Below are positions 1-8,212 of a DNA stretch of 64,000 nucleotides, piece by piece. The notes beneath the pieces were generated by a model, which searched no databases, was not told the origin of the DNA, and saw nothing but the letters and a program-made list of their open reading frames with translations. The stretch's first letter is position 1. Every line of letters begins with the position of its first letter. The stretch is from Clostridium hydrogeniformans DSM 21757 (GTDB taxonomy: Bacteria > Bacillota > Clostridia > Clostridiales > Clostridiaceae), in the NCBI RefSeq assembly GCF_000686705.1, contig NZ_JMLJ01000003.1, positions 574,930 to 638,929 on the forward strand. The letters are read 5' to 3'. The translations under genes were made by a program, and so were the position numbers.

Positions 1-42
1 TTAGAGGATGGGGGTGTTACAGCTCCTAGCCATGAGATAAAT
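1..42 (+). mobile_element. Family 1 element, copy A (right part only)
   Basis: Right-hand end of the family 1 repeat: second half of the C-rich/G-rich hairpin (GAGGATGGGGGTGTTAC) followed by the conserved end AGCTCCTAGCCATGAGATAAA. The left part lies outside the window. It runs into a truncated family 2 repeat at the shared word GATAAAT. Confidence 0.6.
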
Positions 43-91
43 TAAGGATATTCTTAAATAATAAGTTAATAACTTATGTTAAAACCCTATA
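43..91 (-). repeat. Family 2 repeat, truncated copy
   Basis: Matches one half of the 104-bp family 2 palindromic repeat (GGATATT, TAAGTTAA, then the terminus AAAACCCTATA). The other half is missing where family 1 copy A abuts it. Palindromic repeat, so strand is nominal. Confidence 0.6.
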
Positions 92-96
92 TATCT

Positions 97-1968
97 TTAA
101 AACTTTTGAGTCTCTGATACTCCTATGGTTACAAATCTATCCCTTTTTATTTTTTCAACTCCACCTCTTGTAAATTTGAATATATAATTTAGGAATACAT
201 CTTTATCCATTTCACCCTTCTCAATATCATATAAAGCTTTTTCCATTCTTCCTGTATAGTCTGTGTCTAAGAGCTCTTTTATTGGAAAAATCTCAATGAT
301 TTTATTACCTTTTTCTGTTATAAGCAATGACTTACCCTGACTTTTTATATATTTAGCATCCTTTAACTTCTTTATGATCTCTGCTCTTGTAGCAGCTGTA
401 CCTATTGAGTACCCCTTAAGCACTTCTAATGTAGCCTCTTCTTCCTTATCATCCTCATCTTTTGAGGTTCTGTTCTTTCCACAGGTTTCCATTGCTTTAA
501 GAAGAGTTTTCTCTGTGTGATGGGCTGGTGGCTTTGTTGACTTTTCTTCTATTTTAGAAGAAATATTTTTAACTACCATATCTTTCTCAAGAGGTATAAG
601 TATCTCATCCTTCTTTTTCTTTTCTGAAGAAAGCTTAAGATATCCCTCTTTTACCATTACCTTACCTTTAGTCTTGAATAATCTTGGGAAGTTCGCCCCC
701 TGTATTTTAGTTATAACCTCTGTTATGTTAAATTCAGCAGCCTCCATAAATTGAACAAGAAATCTTTCTTTTATTGCCTCATAAAGCTTTACTTCATCTA
801 AATTTAACGCTTTAGGTATTATATAAGTTGGTATTATAGCACTATGGCTTTCAACCTTATCATTATTAAATATCCTTTTACTAGTTGAAAACTTTATATC
901 CTCTTCACAATCTAATCCCTTCTTATGTACATCTAAAACCTTTTTTGCCTTATCCTTTAAACTCTCCTCAAGAGCAGTACTTGAGGTTCTTGGGTAGGTT
1001 ATAAGCTTTTTCTCATAAAGACTTTGGGCTACCTTTAATGCCTTATCAGCAGTCCATCCTTTATGTTTTGAAGTCATATATCCTTGAAGGTTAGTCATAT
1101 TAAAAAGTACTGGAGGAACTTCTTTTTTTAATTCTTCCGTAACTGATAATACAATCCCTTCCTTTCCTTCTATCTCTTCCTTAAGCTTTTCTACACTTTC
1201 CTTTTTCGGAAACTTTTCTAATTTTTCATGAAAAAACTTCCCCTTATATTTACCATTAGGACTTTTAAATGTTACATAAAGCTCGAAATATCTTTCTGAT
1301 TTAAATTTTTCAATTTCCTTTTCCCTATCATAAACCATTTTAAGGGTCGGCATTACAACTCTACCTATATTCAAAACATTGCCCTTCCCCCTTGCATATT
1401 TAAGGGTAGACACTGTGGTAAAGTTTATACCTATAACCCAATCAAGCCATTGTCTTGAAACTCCAGCATATTGAAGATTCTCCATATCTTTATCAGTCTT
1501 TAGATTATTTAACCCTCTTTTTATTTCATCCTCCGTCCACTCATTTATAAGTATTCTATATATAGGTTTATTAACCTTAATATATTTATATATTATAGTG
1601 GAAATAAGTTCCCCTTCTCTATCATAGTCTGTGGCTGTTATTATCTTTTCCACATCATTTCTCTCAACTAAAGCCTTTATTATATTAAGTTGTTTTTTAG
1701 CTCCAGTATCAGCCTTAGAATTGTATCCTGAAACAGTCTTTACCTTGTACTTAAACTCCTTAGGTATGTAAGGAAAATTATTCATATCCCATTTTTCCAT
1801 TACTTTATCATAATCCTTACAATCATAAAGGGTAAGAAGATGACCAAATGCCCAGGTTATTATATAATCCTCCCCCTCTAAGTAGCCATCTTTTCTAATT
1901 TTACACTTTAATGCGTCACCGATATTTCTACCTACAGATGGCTTTTCTGCTAAAATTAAAGTTTTCAT
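97..1968 (-). CDS. topB: DNA topoisomerase III (type IA)
   Basis: Type IA topoisomerase that relaxes or decatenates DNA through a 5'-phosphotyrosine intermediate. An N-terminal Toprim domain is visible (ILAEKPSVGRNIGD near residue 5, metal-binding TATDYDREGE near residue 112). The catalytic tyrosine lies in LITYPRTSS around residue 330, and GYSIGTAATRAEIIKKL marks the C-terminal half of the core. At 623 aa it is about the length of other TopIII enzymes; no cysteine-rich zinc-finger tail is present. An upstream in-frame ATG at 1995 exists, but AGGTGAG sits correctly spaced before the ATG at 1968, so I use that start. The gene stands alone. Its 3' end lies next to repeat debris at 1-91. Confidence 0.93.
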   Translation of the reverse strand: MKTLILAEKPSVGRNIGDALKCKIRKDGYLEGEDYIITWAFGHLLTLYDCKDYDKVMEKWDMNNFPYIPKEFKYKVKTVSGYNSKADTGAKKQLNIIKALVERNDVEKIITATDYDREGELISTIIYKYIKVNKPIYRILINEWTEDEIKRGLNNLKTDKDMENLQYAGVSRQWLDWVIGINFTTVSTLKYARGKGNVLNIGRVVMPTLKMVYDREKEIEKFKSERYFELYVTFKSPNGKYKGKFFHEKLEKFPKKESVEKLKEEIEGKEGIVLSVTEELKKEVPPVLFNMTNLQGYMTSKHKGWTADKALKVAQSLYEKKLITYPRTSSTALEESLKDKAKKVLDVHKKGLDCEEDIKFSTSKRIFNNDKVESHSAIIPTYIIPKALNLDEVKLYEAIKERFLVQFMEAAEFNITEVITKIQGANFPRLFKTKGKVMVKEGYLKLSSEKKKKDEILIPLEKDMVVKNISSKIEEKSTKPPAHHTEKTLLKAMETCGKNRTSKDEDDKEEEATLEVLKGYSIGTAATRAEIIKKLKDAKYIKSQGKSLLITEKGNKIIEIFPIKELLDTDYTGRMEKALYDIEKGEMDKDVFLNYIFKFTRGGVEKIKRDRFVTIGVSETQKF

Positions 1969-2279
1969 ACACTCACCTTTTCTAAACTTTCTCAAAGATA
2001 ATTATATCCATGTTTCCTTACCTAATTCAAGTTTTACTTTATAATAACCCTAATTTTATTCCAATCTTCATAAAAAAATTAATAATGTTAATATCCATAG
2101 GATAAATATAACACAAAAATTTCTATCTAATGATTATTATAGCTACTAAAAAAATATGGCATTTTATCACTTATACAATTAATTTAACTTAAAATCATTA
2201 TTAATTACTATTGTTTTTTATTAAATATAAATTCTTTTATTAAAAAGGAGGATTTTACATAAAAATGAAGAATATATAT

Positions 2280-2306
2280 AATATAATCCAGTATATGGAT
2301 TATATT
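2280..2306. promoter_or_regulatory. Perfect 11-bp inverted repeat, candidate operator
   Basis: Arms AATATAATCCA and TGGATTATATT are exact reverse complements around a 5-base centre, about 12 bases upstream of the AAGGAGG of the small membrane protein at 2334. No U-run follows, so an operator or leader hairpin is more likely than a terminator. The rest of 1969-2279 is AT-rich with nothing I recognise. Confidence 0.45.
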
Positions 2307-2333
2307 ATTTGATTTTTAAGGAGGTATTAAAAA

Positions 2334-2666
2334 ATGAATTTAAGTTGTAAAAGTAATTACATTTATCAAACTCTAAATCTTTTATTCTCAACATCTATTT
2401 TATTCTTATCTGCCCTTATAGTTTTTAATATTTTTAACGGGAATGCTACATCTTATTCCACTGCTACTGCACTTTTAAGTCTTGGAATAATTAATATTAT
2501 AAAAGCTATGAAAATACAAAAAAACACAAAATACAAAGTATACTTCAAGGCTCTTATGGGTTCTGGACTTCTTGCTGTTGCTGTAGGTGTATTTACTTTG
2601 ATTTTAAATAAATATATAAACTATGTTTTGCTTAATTATAATGAGGCCCTAATTAATTTTTTTTAA
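2334..2666 (+). CDS. Small membrane protein of unknown function
   Basis: 110 aa with three hydrophobic segments (about residues 12-36, 41-58 and 68-95) and short polar linkers such as KAMKIQKNTKYK. AAGGAGG precedes the ATG with ideal spacing, and a terminator-like hairpin follows, so it is probably a real monocistronic gene. I do not recognise the family; no catalytic or binding motif stands out. An 11-bp inverted repeat just upstream suggests dedicated regulation. Confidence 0.7.
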   Translation: MNLSCKSNYIYQTLNLLFSTSILFLSALIVFNIFNGNATSYSTATALLSLGIINIIKAMKIQKNTKYKVYFKALMGSGLLAVAVGVFTLILNKYINYVLLNYNEALINFF

Positions 2667-2677
2667 TTCCATATAAT

Positions 2678-2740
2678 AAACAGCTTTCATAATAGGAAAC
2701 CTATCCCCAATGGTTTCAGTATTTGTAAGCTGTTTTTATT
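2678..2740 (+). terminator. Terminator with branched stem
   Basis: Outer arms AAACAGCTT and AAGCTGTTT enclose an inner GAAACC/GGTTTC stem, followed by TTTTTATTTT. It lies just after the membrane protein stop. Confidence 0.6.
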
Positions 2741-2871
2741 TTAGTCTTTTTTAAGTCTATTCTTTTAAAATATTTGTTCTTATAAAAAATTAAGTTAACT
2801 TTACCTTATTATAAAAATACAATTTATGTTTTTACATCTATCTAAAGTAAAAGCTTATGTTAATAAACAGT

Positions 2872-2975
2872 TATAGGGTTTTAATATAAAGCATTAGATT
2901 ATTCATTAAAAATATCCTTAATTTATATCTCTTTAAGCTGGTTTATAAATTAATTTTTAAACTTTGAACCCTATA
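2872..2975. repeat. Family 2 repeat (diverged copy)
   Basis: 104-bp unit beginning TATAGGGTTTT and ending AACCCTATA, with the internal words ATTCATTAAAAATATCCTTAA and TTTATAAATTAA. More diverged than the copies at 33659 and 45816. The stretch 2976-3198 between it and family 1 copy B is AT-rich and shows no gene. Confidence 0.7.
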
Positions 2976-3198
2976 TAGTTAAACCCTATTTTATAAATAA
3001 CCTCTTTAAACTAAAAGACCCTAAGTCAGGGAAACCAAAAGTATTCCAAGCCCTAGAGTAACATCATCCTACTAAAACTTATTATAGAGTCTCAAGTCTT
3101 AAAACTAATTTGTACCTCTTCCTAAATACATATAGATCAAATATATTTTTAATCTATATGTTGAGACCATCTATTATAACCTTGTATAATTATAAAAC

Positions 3199-3325
3199 GA
3201 ATCTTCCTTCAGATGGTGTTATTTCCACCATCTGAAGGTTAGATAAGCTCATCTAGTGTTGTAGCAACTGTTATTCCCCATCTTTAGAAGATGGGTGTGT
3301 TAAAGCTTATAGCCATCAGATAAAT
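3199..3325 (+). mobile_element. Family 1 element, copy B (complete)
   Basis: Complete reference copy. Hairpin 1 has exact 13-bp arms (CCTTCAGATGGTG 3206-3218, CACCATCTGAAGG 3226-3238). A linker GGTTAGATAAGCTCATCTAG and GTAGCAACTGTTAT follow, then hairpin 2 (CCCATCTT/AAGATGGG) and the end AGCTTATAGCCATCAGATAAA. It carries no ORF. The form resembles the right end of IS200/IS605-type elements; that assignment is inference. Confidence 0.65.
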
Positions 3326-3359
3326 ACTTTTTTATAATAAGTATTTCAAAACTTCTCTC

Positions 3360-4511
3360 TTATCCTTTATAAACCACTTCTCCGTTTATTATTGTATATA
3401 ATGTATTTCTGTATAAATCAAAAGGATTACCATCTATTATTACAATATCGGCATCTTTTCCTACTTCAAGGGATCCTACTCTATGAGAAAGACCTAATAT
3501 CTCTGCTGCGTTTATAGTTATAGTAGATAGAGCCTCTTCAAAGGTTAAATTCCCATTTTTAGCCGCAAGACCTGCACATATAGGAAGATATTGAATCTCT
3601 ATAACTGGGTGATCTGTCATTATGGCTACCTTTACTCCCTCTCTCATTAAAACAGCTGGGGTTTCAAAGGATTTATTATTAAGCTCTATCTTTGAATTAA
3701 AGCTCATAGTTGGCCCAACTATTGCAGGCGCCTTAGACTCTTTTACATACTCTGGTATTAAATGTCCTTCTGTACAATGATCTAATGTTAATTTCAAATC
3801 AAATTCCTTAGCTATTCTTATGGCTGTTAATATATCATCGGCCCTATGACAGTGAGCCTTTAGTGGTATTTTTTTATCTAAAACTGGAATTAGAGATTCC
3901 ATCTTTATATTAATATCAAAAGCTTCTTCTTTTTTCTCTGCTGCTTCCTTTTTAGCCTTATAGTTTTTAGCTTCTATTAAGGTTTGTCTTAAAAGAGCTG
4001 CTGTTGCCATTCTTGTCATAGGCATTTTTCCCTTGCTATTATAAACCCTCTTTGGATTTTCTCCAAAGGCTATTTTCATTGCACCTACTTCTAAAAGTGC
4101 CATATCATCTACAGATCTTCCATAGGTTTTCATAGCTAAGAATTGTCCACCTATAACATTTGCACTTCCTGGTCCTGTCATAACAGTGGTTACCCCTGCT
4201 TCTACTGCCTTTTCAAAGTATTCATCCATTGGATAAATTCCATCTATTGCTCTTACATGAGGAGTTATAGGATCTGTCATCTCATTTCCATCGCTTCCTT
4301 CAAATCCTTTTCCTCCCTCAAATAATCCTAAATGACAATGAGCATCTATCATACCTGGAATTATAGTTGCACCCTTAGCATCTATAACCTTTTCATAATT
4401 TCCCTTTATCTCTTCCCTAATCTCCTTTATCTTCCCATCCTCAATTAATATGTCTCCCTTTTCATAGACCTTTCCAGCCATGGTATAGATTTTTCCATTT
4501 TTAATTAACAT
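3360..4511 (-). CDS. Amidohydrolase (HutI/imidazolonepropionase-like)
   Basis: 383-aa metal-dependent hydrolase of the amidohydrolase superfamily. The usual metal ligands are visible in order: DAHCHLG near residue 57 (HxH), KAHCHRADD near 220, LDHCTEGH near 245, and MTDHP near 298. An N-terminal beta-sandwich (LIKNGKIYTMAGKVYEKGDILIEDGKI) and its C-terminal return (KDADIVIIDGNPF) flank the barrel. The family cleaves cyclic amides or imides; the substrate cannot be read from sequence. It is monocistronic, with a GGGGGAT ribosome binding site at proper spacing. It could also be annotated as a dihydroorotase-like or isoaspartyl-dipeptidase-like enzyme, but the HCHLG/HCHRAD pattern favours the imidazolonepropionase-related group. 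Confidence 0.8.
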   Translation of the reverse strand: MLIKNGKIYTMAGKVYEKGDILIEDGKIKEIREEIKGNYEKVIDAKGATIIPGMIDAHCHLGLFEGGKGFEGSDGNEMTDPITPHVRAIDGIYPMDEYFEKAVEAGVTTVMTGPGSANVIGGQFLAMKTYGRSVDDMALLEVGAMKIAFGENPKRVYNSKGKMPMTRMATAALLRQTLIEAKNYKAKKEAAEKKEEAFDINIKMESLIPVLDKKIPLKAHCHRADDILTAIRIAKEFDLKLTLDHCTEGHLIPEYVKESKAPAIVGPTMSFNSKIELNNKSFETPAVLMREGVKVAIMTDHPVIEIQYLPICAGLAAKNGNLTFEEALSTITINAAEILGLSHRVGSLEVGKDADIVIIDGNPFDLYRNTLYTIINGEVVYKG

Positions 4512-4755
4512 ACTTATCCCCCTTTTTACTAAACATTTGTAATATCAATTATAATATTTAAATAAGATTACTTCCTTAATAAAAGATTATTCTATGATAT
4601 CTAGTAATTATCCTTGCAAAACTTAACTTTTCTGTACCGTAGCAACATAATAAGCTTAAGAAATTCATTATAGTTAATATAATAAAAATGCTATATATAG
4701 AAGAAATAAAAAAAATTAGACTATGTTTTAGAATAATGTTGATAATATAACTAAT

Positions 4756-4791
4756 ATTAAGGGAAGCCTCTTTTCAGAGACTTCCCTTAAT
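4756..4791. terminator. Hairpin, possible terminator
   Basis: Arms ATTAAGGGAAG and CTTCCCTTAAT (11 bp) with an inner CTC/GAG pairing. It probably terminates the decayed minus-strand gene at 4832-4980 and is followed on that strand by an AT-rich tract. Confidence 0.5.
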
Positions 4792-4831
4792 TTATACTTT
4801 AAAAATGTTGTATATTATATTTAATATAATT

Positions 4832-4980
4832 TTATAAATCTAAATACCATATAAGTTGAACCTCATCTCTATCTTCAATATCTTTATAATAAGCATATTC
4901 ATCTATTTTTCCTAATACTGCACCTTTAGTATATAAAAATAAAAATTTATGGAGTAGTCATACAAATAGATTTTTTGCAT
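4832..4980 (-). pseudogene. Decayed gene remnant
   Basis: On the minus strand one frame ends with a convincing protein tail (GAVLGKIDEYAYYKDIEDRD, then EVQLIWYLDL and a stop). A second frame just upstream starts ATG with MQKIYLYDYSINFYFY. Joining them needs one frameshift. No intact start and ribosome binding site drives the tail frame. I read this as a gene fragment; its family is unknown to me. Codon use is normal for the window. Confidence 0.4.
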
Positions 4981-5014
4981 AATAATTATCCGAAAATAGC
5001 TTTAAATAAGACCT

Positions 5015-5063
5015 GCAACTGTCAGTTGCGAAAGTTCAATATACTATTGGTAGAATGCAACTG
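5015..5063. promoter_or_regulatory. Candidate operator of the XRE regulator
   Basis: Perfect palindrome GCAACTGTCAGTTGC at 5015-5029, and a third half-site GCAACTG at 5057-5063, just upstream of the XRE gene. This spacing suits autoregulation; the binding protein is inferred from position. Confidence 0.45.
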
Positions 5064-5107
5064 ATGAAAATGCTAAACTAAAAACAAGAAAACAGGAGGT
5101 GGTCTTT

Positions 5108-5749
5108 ATGACACTTGGAGAAAAACTACAATTATTAAGAAAATCTAAATCTATGTCACAAGAACAGCTTGCCACACAAATTAATGTATCAAGACAATCT
5201 GTTTCAAAATGGGAGCTCGGAGAATCAAACCCTGAGCTAGAAAAAATTGTACAAATAAGTAACGTTTTTAATGTAACAACAGATTACCTTTTGAAAGATG
5301 AACAAAATAGTAGTATAAATAAAACTCCACTTCAAAATAACAAAAATCCTTTCACTGCACAAATTTTATTAATATCTTCTGTTGCATTTTTAGCAATAGG
5401 TTTATTTTGCTCATTTGGTGGTTGGTATGTAGAACAATCTGCTGAAACTATTTTTGGTGGAATGATTATACAAGTTGTTGGTGTTACAGGTTATTTTATT
5501 GGAAAGATATATTCTCAATCAAAAATACCATTTGGAATAAGCTTCGCTAATTTAGCTATTGGACTATTTATGCCAACTTCTATTGTAAGTTCCTTATTAT
5601 GTAGACAAGTGATTTCTCCTTATCCTACAAGTATTTATGCCATTGGAATTTTTATTGTTTTATATATGATTGCTTTGATTTTTAGTTATATTATTCTAAA
5701 AAAGCAACAAAAAAGTAATAATAATTCTAAGTTAACAAATTCAAATTAA
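5108..5749 (+). CDS. XRE-family regulator with membrane-anchored C-terminus
   Basis: 213 aa. Residues 1-60 form a Cro/CI-type helix-turn-helix ([20 protein letters not shown], then [20 protein letters not shown]). From about residue 90 four hydrophobic segments follow, ending [15 protein letters not shown]-plus-membrane proteins of this kind are common in Firmicutes, and most have no known signal. The start is the ATG at 5108; the in-frame GTG nine bases earlier overlaps the AGGAGG. The gene stands alone. It has a palindrome with an extra half-site upstream and shares a bidirectional terminator with the convergent GNAT gene. Confidence 0.8.
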   Translation: MTLGEKLQLLRKSKSMSQEQLATQINVSRQSVSKWELGESNPELEKIVQISNVFNVTTDYLLKDEQNSSINKTPLQNNKNPFTAQILLISSVAFLAIGLFCSFGGWYVEQSAETIFGGMIIQVVGVTGYFIGKIYSQSKIPFGISFANLAIGLFMPTSIVSSLLCRQVISPYPTSIYAIGIFIVLYMIALIFSYIILKKQQKSNNNSKLTNSN

Positions 5750-5800
5750 TCTTAAAATTTATATTTAAATAACATGAATAATTTTAAACTATTACGAGCT

Positions 5801-5830
5801 AAAGTCCAGAAACATTTGTTTCTGGACTTT
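5801..5830. terminator. Bidirectional terminator
   Basis: Perfect 14-bp arms AAAGTCCAGAAACA / TGTTTCTGGACTTT with a 2-base centre and T-rich tails on both sides, between the convergent XRE and GNAT genes. Confidence 0.85.
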
Positions 5831-5849
5831 TTATTCTATCATAATATCT

Positions 5850-6353
5850 CTACCTAATATTTAATGAGTATAGATATTCATCATTTTTATCATCATACTC
5901 TTCTCCATATATATCTTTCCTAACTAACTCTGGAAGCCTAAATTTCTTTCCTGTATTTTTAAACCCTAGGGATTCATATAACCCTTTTGCTCTTAGATTT
6001 TCTGGGTTAAAGGTTAAGTAAATATCATTACAACCAGGAATTTTTTTAATATCATTTATTAAATGTTCCAAAACCCTTCTTCCATATCCTTTTCCTTGAT
6101 GGTTTTTATCTATTAATACGCTATATATCTTATAATCTGAAACTTCTTCACAAAATCCATACATTGTGAATCCTACAAGAATTTCATCATCATATATAGC
6201 TCTAGCCGTGAGACCTTCCATAAAACCCCAAACCAAAGAATAAGCTACAGAATCAACAAATTTATTAACCACATTAACTTTACCCATTTTATTTGGATTT
6301 AACATTATACATTGTTCCCAATTTTCCTTTGTTATCCCCATAGATTTAATCAT
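5850..6353 (-). CDS. GNAT-family N-acetyltransferase
   Basis: 167 aa GCN5-related acetyltransferase. The acetyl-CoA motif A is clear (SVLIDKNHQGKGYGRRVLEH, residues about 83-102), followed by the motif B pattern YLTFNPENLRAKGLYESLGF. The family moves an acetyl group from acetyl-CoA to an amine. Closest in style to diamine or spermidine acetyltransferases (BltD-like), but the substrate is not proven by sequence. GAGG precedes the ATG at 6353; a second ATG four codons in is less well placed. Confidence 0.8.
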   Translation of the reverse strand: MIKSMGITKENWEQCIMLNPNKMGKVNVVNKFVDSVAYSLVWGFMEGLTARAIYDDEILVGFTMYGFCEEVSDYKIYSVLIDKNHQGKGYGRRVLEHLINDIKKIPGCNDIYLTFNPENLRAKGLYESLGFKNTGKKFRLPELVRKDIYGEEYDDKNDEYLYSLNIR

Positions 6354-6576
6354 ACTATATCCTCATTTCTTTAACATATCTTTTAGAATATTACCTTATA
6401 TTTTAGGTATGTCTTATTTATTATCTATAATTTTATATAAGCTTTTTTCACTTATAATATATTACTATCTCTCCTAAAATTTAAACATTCCTTCATTCAT
6501 GAGTTATTATTGAAATAATACTCTCAATGTATATAATTATATATTCTTTTAAAGATATGGGACAAGTATATATATG

Positions 6577-6652
6577 CTTTAATTAAGGTACATTTATGCT
6601 CTATTAAATATATGAAATAAATCTATATATTCTCTAATTAAGGTACATATAT
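6577..6652. repeat. Direct repeat of TAATTAAGGTACAT
   Basis: The word TTAATTAAGGTACAT near 6577 recurs as TAATTAAGGTACATAT near 6635, where it becomes the left arm of the tspO terminator. It may be a duplicated terminator arm or paired binding sites. The rest of 6354-6576 shows nothing I recognise. Confidence 0.4.
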
Positions 6653-6673
6653 AGCAATATATGTACCTTTTTT
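6640..6673 (-). terminator. Terminator of tspO
   Basis: 13-bp arms AAGGTACATATAT / ATATATGTACCTT around a short centre, just after the tspO stop on the minus strand. T-rich on both sides. Confidence 0.7.
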
Positions 6674-6679
6674 ATCATA

Positions 6680-7180
6680 TTACATCTCATTTAACATCCA
6701 TATAAAGAAGTTTATTACTGAAGCAAAGGATACCCACAAAATATATGGTATCATTAAAAAACCTGCTATCTTATCCTTTTTAAAGAATGCTATTGTAGTT
6801 AATATTATGAAAATAAGTAATACTATAATTTCAATAAAAGAAAGTCCATATAGCCTAAATGTAAAGAAAAGAAATGGCCAAAGTAAATTAAGTAAAAGCT
6901 GAACTCCATAAAAAGTTAATGCTCTCCTATCTCCTTCTCCTTCCTTATATTTAAGATATATTCTGTATGCTGCTATTCCCATAAGAAGATATAAAATAGG
7001 CCAAACTATTGTAAATACATATGGGGGTGGAGAAAACCACGGCTTACTTAGTTCCATATACTTAGGTATCATTGTTCTTGTAAAAAATGCTGCAATAATA
7101 CCTACAGCCTCTGCTATTAATATACTTATTATAAGACTTCCTAAATTAAATTTTCCATCTACCTTAAAAATATTTTTCAT
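6680..7180 (-). CDS. tspO: TspO/MBR-family membrane protein
   Basis: 166 aa with five transmembrane helices, the fold of TspO tryptophan-rich sensory proteins that bind porphyrins or other ligands. The family signature is clear: KPWFSPPPYVFTIVWPILY near residues 46-64, NLLWPFLFFTFRLYG, and the C-terminal INFFIWMLN. An upstream ATG at 7195 would place the start inside the GAGGAGG itself; the ATG at 7180 is six bases beyond it and is preferred. It stands alone between GNAT and a divergent nucleotidyltransferase-like gene. Its role in an anaerobe is unknown. Confidence 0.88.
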   Translation of the reverse strand: MKNIFKVDGKFNLGSLIISILIAEAVGIIAAFFTRTMIPKYMELSKPWFSPPPYVFTIVWPILYLLMGIAAYRIYLKYKEGEGDRRALTFYGVQLLLNLLWPFLFFTFRLYGLSFIEIIVLLIFIILTTIAFFKKDKIAGFLMIPYILWVSFASVINFFIWMLNEM

Positions 7181-7460
7181 TTCCATCCTCCTCATTTCCT
7201 AGGCAATATTGATTTTAAGTTTATTCATATTAATACTATGCTTTTATAAAAACCTTTATACTGAAATCTTTAATGATAATACCTATACTACATCTCCATT
7301 ATTCTTTTAAAAATAATATCTATAAAGTCATAACTAGTTTAACCACATACTTTAACTATAAATAATATATATTGCAGAGAAGTTCATATTAACTAAGTTT
7401 CTTTTATGATAAAATTAAATCTATAGTTCTATAATTTCTTGTGCTTTGGAGGGATTATTC

Positions 7461-8009
7461 ATGTTATTTAAAACACTAAAACTTATTGGAGAAAAATTAA
7501 ATGAGGAAAATATTATCTGGGCATTAGGAGCCTCTATGATGTTAAACCATTATAATTTAGTTGAAAATCCCAATGATATTGATATAATTGTAGATTTAAA
7601 AGATGCTGAAAAAGCTGACTCTATACTAAGATCCTTAGGGGATAAAATAGAAAGACCTAGGATTAAGGAGTATTCTACTAAATACTTCTATGAGTACATG
7701 GTTCATGGAATCGATATAGACTTAATGTCAGGTTTTATAATAAATTATGATAAAGTTTCTTATGAATATAAGTTTAATAAATCATCTATAAGAGATTTTA
7801 AAGTCATTGATAACTGTAAAATCCCTTTAACCAGTTTAGAGGATTGGTATATATTATATAGCTTAATGGATAATAGAGAAAAAAAGGTGGCTATTGTAGA
7901 AAACGGACTTTTAAGATATGGTATTAAAAATAAAGATATCTTTGAAAAAGCTTTGACTTCTTCCATACCTTTAGAAATTAAGAATAATATAATTAAACTT
8001 TTATCTTAA
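7461..8009 (+). CDS. Nucleotidyltransferase-fold protein
   Basis: 182 aa. Residues about 22-48 (WALGASMMLNHYNLVENPND, then IDIIVDL) carry the G-A/S plus D-I-D pattern of the polymerase-beta-like nucleotidyltransferase fold. EYMVHGIDIDLMSGF supplies a possible third acidic residue near 85. Such proteins act as antibiotic nucleotidyltransferases, as MNT antitoxins or as AbiEii-like toxins. No HEPN or other partner ORF adjoins it, so a toxin-antitoxin role is unsupported. GGAGGG precedes the ATG at 7461; the earlier in-frame TTG overlaps this site. Confidence 0.65.
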   Translation: MLFKTLKLIGEKLNEENIIWALGASMMLNHYNLVENPNDIDIIVDLKDAEKADSILRSLGDKIERPRIKEYSTKYFYEYMVHGIDIDLMSGFIINYDKVSYEYKFNKSSIRDFKVIDNCKIPLTSLEDWYILYSLMDNREKKVAIVENGLLRYGIKNKDIFEKALTSSIPLEIKNNIIKLLS

Positions 8010-8021
8010 CTAAAAGAATAA

Positions 8022-8055
8022 AAAACATCTATAATTATATTTTTATAGATGTTTT
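8022..8055 (+). terminator. Terminator
   Basis: 13-bp arms AAAACATCTATAA / TTATAGATGTTTT followed by TCTTATG, directly after the nucleotidyltransferase-like gene. Confidence 0.75.
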
Positions 8056-8162
8056 CTTATGTTCTTTTATTTATTAATTCTTCTATTATTAAATATTGTA
8101 GCTTACAACACTTATACTAACGAGTATAAATTTTCTTGCTTTATATCCATATGAATTTTATA

Positions 8163-8178
8163 ATTAACTTAAGTTAAT
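8163..8178. promoter_or_regulatory. 16-bp perfect palindrome
   Basis: ATTAACTTAAGTTAAT, 20-30 bases upstream of the hydrolase ribosome binding site. Candidate operator, though AT-rich palindromes arise easily by chance here. Confidence 0.3.
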
Positions 8179-8212
8179 ATTATGAAATAAGAGATATCAT
8201 GAGGAGGACATT

